From: Psychromarinibacter halotolerans
GTDB lineage: Bacteria > Pseudomonadota > Alphaproteobacteria > Rhodobacterales > Rhodobacteraceae
Length of the DNA stretch: 64,000 bases
Assembly (NCBI RefSeq): GCF_029168315.1
Contig: NZ_JARGYD010000002.1
Coordinates: 186,001 to 250,000 of the forward strand
Direction: 5' to 3'
Shown: in pieces, positions 58,120-64,000 of the stretch
Numbering within the stretch: position 1 is the stretch's first letter
Layout of the letters: every line of letters starts with the position of its first letter
Notes under the pieces: generated by a model
What the model was told of the DNA's origin: nothing
Databases searched by the model: none
What the model saw: the letters and a program-made list of their open reading frames with translations, nothing else
Program-made: the position numbers and the translations under genes

Positions 58120-59070
58120 ATGAAAAAGGTTCTCTTCGCGACCACCGCCCTCGTGGCCTCTGCCGGTATCGCGTCCGCTCAGGGCGTGTCGATCGGCGGC
58201 TGGGCTGAAATGGGTATTGTCGGCGGCGGCGTGTACGGCGACGAAGTCCAGTTCTGGACCGACATCGATGTTGAATTCCGCATGTCCGGCGAAACCGACA
58301 ACGGCCTGACCTTCGGTGCCGGCGTCGACCTGGACGAAAACGGCGCCTTCGCTGGCACCACCCAAGGCGGCGAGTTCATCTTCATCTCGGGCGCGTTCGG
58401 CACCCTGACGATGGGCGACACCGACGGCGCTCTGGACTGGGCTCTGTCCGACGTGGGCATGGGCGCTTCGATCGACGACGCGCACACCTCGCACGCCGGT
58501 TACAACGGCAACAACGTCATGGACGGCTTTGACGGCAAAGACGGCCAGATCGCTCGTTACGACTACTCGTTCGGCGACTTCGCCTTCGCAGTGTCGGCTG
58601 AGATCGACGACTCCGGCGTTGATGACCCGACCTTTGGCGTTGGTGCCACCTACGCCACCTCGTTCGGCGGCGTCGACCTCGGCTTCGGCATCGGTTACCA
58701 AGCCGCTTCCGGCCCCGGCTTCGACTCCTCGGCCGTTGGTGCCAGCGTCGACGTGATGTTCGCTGGTGGCTTCCACGCCATCCTGAACTACACCTCGTAC
58801 GACGATGTCGTCCTGGGTTCGGGCCTGGTTGTCGACTCGCACTACGCGATCGGCCTCGGCTACACCACCGGCGCCATCTCGGTTTCGGGTAACTACGGCA
58901 TGTTCGAAGGCACCGGCGACGACAGCCAGTCGGGCTTCGGTCTGCAAGCCGCTTACGACCTGGGCGGCGGCGCCGAGGTTCAGTTCGGCTACGGCTACTC
59001 GGAAATGGACATGGGCGGCGTCACCACCGACACCGACCAGTTCTCGCTGGGTGTTGCGATGAGCTTCTGA
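58120..59070 (+). CDS. outer-membrane porin (Rhodobacter-type)
   Basis: 316 residues. Signal peptide MKKVLFATTALVASAGIASA, then alternating beta strands (GWAEMGIVGGGVYGDEV, FRMSGETDNGLTFGAG, ISGAFGTLTMGDTDGALDW) and the terminal phenylalanine in VAMSF, typical of 16-stranded alphaproteobacterial porins. The surface loop GDTDGALDWALSDVG forms the constriction loop. Codon use is restricted to a few preferred codons, as expected for a very abundant protein. GAGGGAAAACC is the ribosome site. Ends in a strong terminator. Confidence 0.95.
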   Translation: MKKVLFATTALVASAGIASAQGVSIGGWAEMGIVGGGVYGDEVQFWTDIDVEFRMSGETDNGLTFGAGVDLDENGAFAGTTQGGEFIFISGAFGTLTMGDTDGALDWALSDVGMGASIDDAHTSHAGYNGNNVMDGFDGKDGQIARYDYSFGDFAFAVSAEIDDSGVDDPTFGVGATYATSFGGVDLGFGIGYQAASGPGFDSSAVGASVDVMFAGGFHAILNYTSYDDVVLGSGLVVDSHYAIGLGYTTGAISVSGNYGMFEGTGDDSQSGFGLQAAYDLGGGAEVQFGYGYSEMDMGGVTTDTDQFSLGVAMSF

Positions 59071-59093
59071 TCCATCAGGATCAACAGTTCCGG

Positions 59094-59128
59094 AAAGGAC
59101 GGGTCAATCGACCCGTCCTTTTCTTTTT
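59094..59128 (+). terminator. rho-independent terminator of porin gene
   Basis: AAAGGACGGGTC pairs with GACCCGTCCTTT (59110-59121), followed by TCTTTTT. Strong 12-base-pair stem 24 bases after the stop. Confidence 0.95.
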
Positions 59129-59254
59129 GGGGCACCGCCAGTCCCGGCGCGAGCCGCGTGGCCCGCATCATTCGACACGCCCCGGCGCGCGTGCTAGCTG
59201 ATCCACGAACGGGCCCCGGGCCCGATGTGCCGGTTCACACAGCGATACGCCCCC

Positions 59255-61423
59255 ATGCTTCCACTTGGTCCCGCCCAGATTCCCGCCCTTGTCAAAGAGG
59301 CCCGCGCGCTTGAGGCCGCAGGCAAGCTTGAACAGGCGCGCGCGAAATACGCCAACGTGCTGACAATCGACGGCCGCATGGCGCCCGCGCTGTTCCAGAT
59401 GGCGCAGATCGACTTCAAACTGAAACGCTATGACAGCGCGACCGGGCTGCTGGACCGCGCCCTGAAACTGAAGCCCGGCGAACAGGCGCTGTGGGGTCTG
59501 TACGCCCGCGCGCTGGAACAGCTGAACGACCGGGCCCGGACCGCCGCGTTTCTGAAACGCGCCAAGGCCGCGCCCCTGCCCCCGAAATTCGTGGTGGCGA
59601 TGCAGGATGCGCTGACCGGCAACCGCGCCCGCACCCGCGTCGATCTTGGCAAGGCGCCCCCGGATCAGGTGCAGCGGGCCGTCCGCATGATGGAAGGCGG
59701 CGATCCCGCAGGCGCTCTGAAGGTGATCGCAGCCCTGCGCCGGGCCCATCCCGAGGTGGCGCTTCTGGCGGATATCGAGGCGAACGCGCAAGCCGCGCTT
59801 GGCAATACCGCCGGGGCCGATGCCGCGTTCCGCGATGTCGTCCGGCTGGCGCCCGACTATGCGGAAGGGCTGGCGAACTACGGCGCTTTCCTGCAACGGA
59901 CAGGCCGCTCGGCAGAGGCCGTGCCCTTTCTGGAACGCGCGGTGGCGCTGCTGCCGAAACTGACCCGCGCGTGGGTGGCGCTTGGCGCGGCGCGCGTCGG
60001 GGCGAACCTGCCCCCCGCGCAGGCCGAAGAGGCGTTGCGCCGCGCCCTTTCGCTGGATGCCGCACATCCCGGCGCGCTGCTGGAACTGGCACAGCTTCAG
60101 CTTCAGGAACATCAGGCGGTGCAATCCGCCGAGACCGCGCGCGCCGCGATCCGGGCGGGCGCCGACGCCGACCGCGCCCGCCTGTGCCTTGCCCGCGCGC
60201 TGGCCGAGGCCGGTGATGAAACCGCCGCGCTGGCCGAGCTCGACTCGCTTTTGGCCGACTCGCCCGGATTCGGCCCCGCCTTTTCCGCCCGTGCCGGCAT
60301 TCTGCAAACGCTGGGCCGGTTCGACGACGCCCGCGCCGACTTCCGCACCGCGCTAGAGATCATGCCGAAGAACGGCGAGACCTACCGGCTGTACCTGCTG
60401 GCCGAAAAGATCGCGGCGGACGACCCGCTGGTGCCCCAGATGCAGGCCCTGTTCGATGACGACAGCGTCACCGACTTCTCGCGCGCCAACATCGGCTTCG
60501 CACTGGCGAAGACGATGGAGGACACGAAGCAGTACGACCGCGTGTTCACCTACCTGCGCCCCGCGAACGAACTGGTGCGGCAGCTGTACCCCTACGACGT
60601 CGTGGAACGGCGAAACCGCGTCGACGCGATCAAGGCGGCGTTCGCCGGTCGCGACCTGACCGCCCGCACCGTGTCGGGCGCCAGCGATTTCGCCCCGATC
60701 TTCGTGACCGGCCTGCCCCGGTCGGGAACCACGCTGGTGGAACAGATCCTTGCCAGCCATTCGCGCGTCACCGGCGGCGGAGAGCTTGGTTATCTTCCGC
60801 ACGAATTGGAAAAGGTCCTGCACGACGCGGACCTGTCGTTCCGTGACATCGCCACGGTCCCCGACGACGACATCGCCCGCGCAGGGCGGATCGCGGCCGA
60901 GCGGATGCTGGCCCTGCACCCCGGCGCCGACATCGTCACCGATAAAAGCGTGCAAAGCTACCTGTCGATCGGGCCGATCCGGCTGGCGCTGCCGAACGCC
61001 CGGATCGTCGTGGTCCGCCGCGACCCGCGCGACAACCTGCTGTCGATCTACCGCAACATGTTCGCGCCCGGCCGGCACCTGTACAGCTACGACCGGAAAG
61101 ACCTTGCCGCCTATTACCACCTGTTCGAAGAGATCATTGCCTTCTGGCGTCAGGAAGTGCCCGGCTGGTTCCACGAAATCGCCTACGAGGACCTGATCGC
61201 CGACCCCGAGGGCCAGTCTCGCGCCCTGATCAAGGCCTGCGGTCTGGACTGGGAAGACGCCTGCCTGAACTTTCACGAGAACAAGCGCCGGGTCGACACC
61301 CTGTCGGTGCATCAGGTACGCCAGCCGATCTACAAAAGTTCGCTGAAGGCGTGGGAACGCTACGGGTCCGAGGTGGACGAACTGCTCGACGCCCTCGGCG
61401 GCGACTACGCAAGGAAGGACTGA
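59255..61423 (+). CDS. TPR-repeat protein with C-terminal sulfotransferase domain
   Basis: 722 residues. Tetratricopeptide repeats fill residues about 5-400 (for example LEAAGKLEQARAKYANVL, KLKRYDSATGLLDRALKL). A sulfotransferase domain follows: PAPS 5'-phosphosulfate loop VTGLPRSGTTLVEQILASH (about 490) and 3'-phosphate motif VVRRDPRDNLLSIYR. Likely transfers sulfate to a protein or glycan. Start at MLPLGPAQ chosen over one ten codons earlier; neither has a good ribosome site. The next gene starts three bases after its stop. Confidence 0.9.
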   Translation: MLPLGPAQIPALVKEARALEAAGKLEQARAKYANVLTIDGRMAPALFQMAQIDFKLKRYDSATGLLDRALKLKPGEQALWGLYARALEQLNDRARTAAFLKRAKAAPLPPKFVVAMQDALTGNRARTRVDLGKAPPDQVQRAVRMMEGGDPAGALKVIAALRRAHPEVALLADIEANAQAALGNTAGADAAFRDVVRLAPDYAEGLANYGAFLQRTGRSAEAVPFLERAVALLPKLTRAWVALGAARVGANLPPAQAEEALRRALSLDAAHPGALLELAQLQLQEHQAVQSAETARAAIRAGADADRARLCLARALAEAGDETAALAELDSLLADSPGFGPAFSARAGILQTLGRFDDARADFRTALEIMPKNGETYRLYLLAEKIAADDPLVPQMQALFDDDSVTDFSRANIGFALAKTMEDTKQYDRVFTYLRPANELVRQLYPYDVVERRNRVDAIKAAFAGRDLTARTVSGASDFAPIFVTGLPRSGTTLVEQILASHSRVTGGGELGYLPHELEKVLHDADLSFRDIATVPDDDIARAGRIAAERMLALHPGADIVTDKSVQSYLSIGPIRLALPNARIVVVRRDPRDNLLSIYRNMFAPGRHLYSYDRKDLAAYYHLFEEIIAFWRQEVPGWFHEIAYEDLIADPEGQSRALIKACGLDWEDACLNFHENKRRVDTLSVHQVRQPIYKSSLKAWERYGSEVDELLDALGGDYARKD

Positions 61424-61425
61424 CC

Positions 61426-62076
61426 ATGGGTCTCGATGACATCACCGCCCGCGTGCGCAAGGCCGAGGACGCCGCCGGACGCGCCCCCGGCTCGGTAGAG
61501 CTGATCGCCATTTCCAAGGTGCAGCCGCTGGACCGGGTGGAAGAGGTGCTGAAAGCCGGCCAGCGCGTGTTCGGCGAGAACAAGGTGCAGGAAGCCGCGG
61601 GGAAGTGGCCCGCATTCCGTGACCGTTTCGACGGCGTGACGCTTCACCTTGTGGGCCCGCTGCAGACCAACAAGGCGCGGCAGGCGATGGAACTGTTCGA
61701 CGTGATCCAGACCGTCGACCGCCCCAAGCTCGCCCGCACGCTGGCGCGGCTGAAGGACGAACTGGGCCAGTGCCCGGATCTTTACGTGCAGGTGAACACC
61801 GGCGAGGAAGATCAGAAGGCTGGCGTGTCCCCCGAGGAAACCGACGCTTTGGTGGCCGAATGCCGCGCGCTTGGCCTGCCGGTCGTCGGCCTGATGTGCA
61901 TCCCGCCGGTCGACGAGGAACCGTCGCTGCATTTCGCGCTGCTGGCGAAGATCGCCGCGCGCAACGGGCTGGACAAGCTGTCGATGGGCATGAGTTCGGA
62001 CTTCGAAAGCGCCATTGCCCAAGGCGCCACCTGTGTCCGCGTCGGGTCTGCCATCTTCGGCGACCGCGTCTACTGA
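61426..62076 (+). CDS. YggS-family pyridoxal 5'-phosphate-binding protein
   Basis: 216 residues, alanine-racemase-like barrel. IAISKVQPLDRVEEVL holds the PLP lysine (K31), and GENKVQEA, HLVGPLQTNK, LSMGMSSDFESAIAQGATCVRVGSAIFG are the family signatures. Acts in PLP homeostasis rather than as a racemase. AAGGAAGG gives the ribosome site. Probably co-transcribed with the TPR-sulfotransferase. Confidence 0.95.
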   Translation: MGLDDITARVRKAEDAAGRAPGSVELIAISKVQPLDRVEEVLKAGQRVFGENKVQEAAGKWPAFRDRFDGVTLHLVGPLQTNKARQAMELFDVIQTVDRPKLARTLARLKDELGQCPDLYVQVNTGEEDQKAGVSPEETDALVAECRALGLPVVGLMCIPPVDEEPSLHFALLAKIAARNGLDKLSMGMSSDFESAIAQGATCVRVGSAIFGDRVY

Positions 62077-62089
62077 CCGCCGCTGCGCG

Positions 62090-62127
62090 GTGGGCCTCCG
62101 GCGGGGATATTTTCAGTTAGAAGAAGC
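62090..62127 (+). repeat. dispersed intergenic repeat, copy C (partial)
   Basis: Only the right part is present: CTCCGGCGGGGATATTTTCA then GTTAGAAGAAGC. Its GAAGAAG end forms the last codons of the minus-strand L,D-transpeptidase gene. Confidence 0.6.
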
Positions 62128-62613
62128 AAGCGCGCGCGGCACGATCAACTCCGCGCCGGGCCGCAGCATGGCCGCCAGCGCCCGCAGATGATCGCGGCGC
62201 AGCGCGACACAACCCGCCGTCGGCCAGCGCGGCGCGCGCCACTGGTGCATGAAGATCGCGGAACCGCGTCCAGGCACGGCGTCAGGCCAGTTCCAATCGG
62301 TGATCAGCACAAGATCGTATAGCGGATCGGCGCGGCGCAGACGCTCGTGGCTGGGACGATAAGGCGCGCGCACAAGGTGGTTGTAGTTCGGGTCGCCGCC
62401 GTCGTCGGACCACAGGTCGCGCGTGCCGATCGGGACGGCCCAACCGTTCGGCCGCGTGATCCGGTCGGCGCGGTACAGGCAGCCGACGATCCGGTGCACC
62501 CCCACGGGCGTCGCGCCGTCCCCCTCGCGTTTGTCCGCTCGGATACCGCCGCGCCCGATGGCGCAGGGAAACAGCCGCACGCCGACGCGCAGGCCTTTCG
62601 GCGTCAGCACCAT
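62113..62613 (-). CDS. L,D-transpeptidase (YkuD) family protein without signal peptide
   Basis: 166 residues. GRGGIRADKREGDGATPVG, FMHQWR and PTAGCVALRRDHL contain the YkuD histidine and catalytic cysteine (about C139). No signal peptide is visible, so it belongs to the short cytoplasmic-looking YkuD proteins of this group whose location is unclear. Start at MVLTPKG is preferred, since the longer frame would be encoded by the dispersed repeat. Both ends of the gene touch copies of that repeat (C and D), and the C-terminal ALASSN comes from it. Confidence 0.82.
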   Translation of the reverse strand: MVLTPKGLRVGVRLFPCAIGRGGIRADKREGDGATPVGVHRIVGCLYRADRITRPNGWAVPIGTRDLWSDDGGDPNYNHLVRAPYRPSHERLRRADPLYDLVLITDWNWPDAVPGRGSAIFMHQWRAPRWPTAGCVALRRDHLRALAAMLRPGAELIVPRALASSN

Positions 62614-62617
62614 CCCC

Positions 62618-62674
62618 TGCTTCTTCTGTCCGGAAATATCCCGGGGGTTCGGGGGCAGAGCCCCCGACGGGTCG
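62618..62674 (-). repeat. dispersed intergenic repeat, copy D
   Basis: On the minus strand: GTCGGGGGCTCTGCCCCCGA, ACCCCCGGGATATTTCCGGA, CAGAAGAAGCAGGGG. It fills the space between the ribA stop and the L,D-transpeptidase start and lacks the GTCGC hairpin of copies A and B. Confidence 0.7.
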
Positions 62675-62696
62675 GCGCCGAAGGCGGCGAACCCTT

Positions 62697-63785
62697 TCAC
62701 AGGATATGCCCCGACTTTTTCGCCTTGGTGTCGAGATACTTCGCATTCAGCGGATTCAGCCCGACCTGCAGCGGCACGCGTTCGGTCACCTCGACGCCGT
62801 GGCCCTGCATCATCGTGACCTTGCGCGGATTGTTGGTCAGCAGGCGCACGCTGCCGAAGCCCATCCGCTTCAGGATGTCGGCACCGATGCGGAAATCGCG
62901 CTCGTCATCCTCGAATCCCAGCCGGTGGTTCGCCTCGACCGTGTCGAAACCCTGATCCTGCAGCGAATAGGCGCGCATCTTGTTCGCCAGCCCGATGCCC
63001 CGTCCCTCTTGGTTCAGGTACAGCAGAACGCCCGCGCCGTCTTCGCCCATCCGGGCCAGCGCGGCGCGCAGTTGCGGACCGCAGTCGCATTTCAGCGACC
63101 CCAGCACATCGCCGGTGAAGCAGGCCGAATGCAGCCGCGCCAGCACCGGACGGTCGCGCGGGGGGCGACCGATCTCGACGGCATAGTGCTCTTCCGCGCC
63201 GTTGTCGGGGCGGAAGACGTGGACGCGCCCTGCTTCGGACACGGCCATCGGCACCCGGCCCGAGATCACGTCGCGCATCGGGCTGGCGGCCTCCATCTCG
63301 GGTCCGGCGGCGGTGGCGTCGATCATGGTCAGCCCATGTGCGGCGGCCAGCGCGGGACCATCCGGAACCGGCACCAGCACGGCGGCGGGCAGCAGCCGGG
63401 CGGATTTTGCCAACGCGATCGCCGCGCGTGACAGGTCGGCGCCGCCCCCGCGCAACGAGACATGCGGCCCCTTCATCGGCATCGCCAGATCGTTGGCCGG
63501 GTCCGCCATGCCGCGAATCCAGCCCATGTCCACCGCGTCCGGCACCGCCACCCGGGCAAGATCGCCATCGTAGGCCCGCGCCTTCAGCGTCTCGGCCCGC
63601 CGGGCGGTGATCGCCACGTGCGGGCTGCCCAACGCGCGCAGGTCCGCCAGCCGCGTTGCATCCAGCGTCTCGGCCGCGCCGGCAAGGGCGGCGCCGCAGC
63701 AGTCGTGGATCACCACGGGCAGCCCCATGCGCAGGTCGGCGCGGGCGCGCGACAGCTGTTCTGCGATGGTGGGATCCAGAGCCAT
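62697..63785 (-). CDS. ribA: GTP cyclohydrolase II
   Basis: 362 residues. The C-terminal RibA domain has the zinc site ACFTGDVLGSLKCDCGPQL, the catalytic YLNQEGRGIGL and RLLTNNPRKV; it opens GTP to start riboflavin synthesis. The N-terminal 155 residues are an extra domain of the alphaproteobacterial long form, resembling a degenerate RibB-like or unknown region (DMGWIRGMADPANDLAMPMKGPHVSLRG). Start ATG at 63785. The gene is 20 bases from the dispersed repeat. Flavin demand from the flavoenzymes in this window is a loose link only. Confidence 0.92.
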   Translation of the reverse strand: MALDPTIAEQLSRARADLRMGLPVVIHDCCGAALAGAAETLDATRLADLRALGSPHVAITARRAETLKARAYDGDLARVAVPDAVDMGWIRGMADPANDLAMPMKGPHVSLRGGGADLSRAAIALAKSARLLPAAVLVPVPDGPALAAAHGLTMIDATAAGPEMEAASPMRDVISGRVPMAVSEAGRVHVFRPDNGAEEHYAVEIGRPPRDRPVLARLHSACFTGDVLGSLKCDCGPQLRAALARMGEDGAGVLLYLNQEGRGIGLANKMRAYSLQDQGFDTVEANHRLGFEDDERDFRIGADILKRMGFGSVRLLTNNPRKVTMMQGHGVEVTERVPLQVGLNPLNAKYLDTKAKKSGHIL

Positions 63786-63948
63786 GAGGAATATCCGGTT
63801 GCGACGGGGCCCGTTCGTTACGGGTAGCCTGAAATATGAAACATTTCCGCCTGTGTCGACACGACCGCGTGAAATCGGTGCAGCAAATCTTGCAGGGAAC
63901 CGGTTTCGCCCTCACTTCGTTGGACAGGATGCAAGGAGTTCGCCGTCT

Positions 63949-64000
63949 ATGTCCACGAATTTGAAGAAAATCCTGCTTGTCGATGACGACGACGATCTGC
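63949..64000 (+). CDS. response regulator, N-terminus only (cut by window end)
   Basis: The first 17 residues, MSTNLKKILLVDDDDDL, are the first strand and acidic pocket of a receiver domain. GCAAGGAGTTCG is the ribosome site. Output domain lies outside the window. Confidence 0.8.
   Translation, partial: MSTNLKKILLVDDDDDL

Overview
The window is a high-GC chromosomal segment that reads as Rhodobacteraceae (Rhodobacterales, Alphaproteobacteria). The signs are Rhodobacter-type porin, DUF2125, DUF3576 and BaiN-type proteins, the leuS-lptE-holA gene order, densely packed operons with ATGA overlaps, and a dispersed intergenic repeat of a type I associate with this family. I see no rRNA, prophage, insertion sequence or CRISPR array. 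Both ends are cut: a tRNA-Val lacks its first two bases at the left edge, and a response-regulator gene begins 52 bases before the right edge.

Left third (1-23870). After tRNA-Val and rpmJ comes a ten-gene minus-strand operon (9906 down to 355). It encodes an acyl-CoA synthetase, an unknown protein, a complete branched-chain-type ABC transporter with two tiny membrane proteins, and a PaaK-like CoA ligase; import of a carboxylic acid coupled to CoA activation is the likely job. Next are an M20-type N-carbamoyl-amino-acid hydrolase, a plus-strand set with both saccharopine-pathway enzymes (lysine catabolism), an Rrf2/NsrR-like iron-sulfur regulator with a perfect FNR-type box upstream, a short-chain dehydrogenase, a hybrid histidine kinase, an ATP-dependent hydantoinase/oxoprolinase pair (hyuA/hyuB types), and a divergent PCuAC-domain protein and polytopic membrane protein.

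Centre (23950-34858). A plus-strand, apparently single-purpose block carries a second five-gene branched-chain-type ABC transporter, a molybdenum hydroxylase (separate FAD subunit plus fused FeS/Mo subunit), a protein resembling 6-hydroxynicotinate reductase, and a UPF0280 (ApbE-like) protein. I read this as import, hydroxylation and reductive dearomatisation of an N-heterocycle, with UPF0280 as a candidate flavinylating partner of the reductase. This is the strongest candidate for an undescribed system here.

Right half (34879-64000) is mostly housekeeping: mutL-rmuC, two acidic secreted or anchored proteins, rpsO and pnp separated by a small reverse gene, an SH3-domain secreted protein preceded by an AT-rich 500-base gap holding a remarkable (CCT)6-loop hairpin, two L,D-transpeptidases, a 1-Cys peroxiredoxin, tandem DUF2125 paralogs, a small lipid/MOSC/HNH/flavoprotein group, holA-lptE-leuS-DUF3576, a porin, a TPR-sulfotransferase, a YggS-type PLP protein and ribA. 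Four copies of the dispersed repeat lie at 52.9, 54.6, 62.1 and 62.6 kb.
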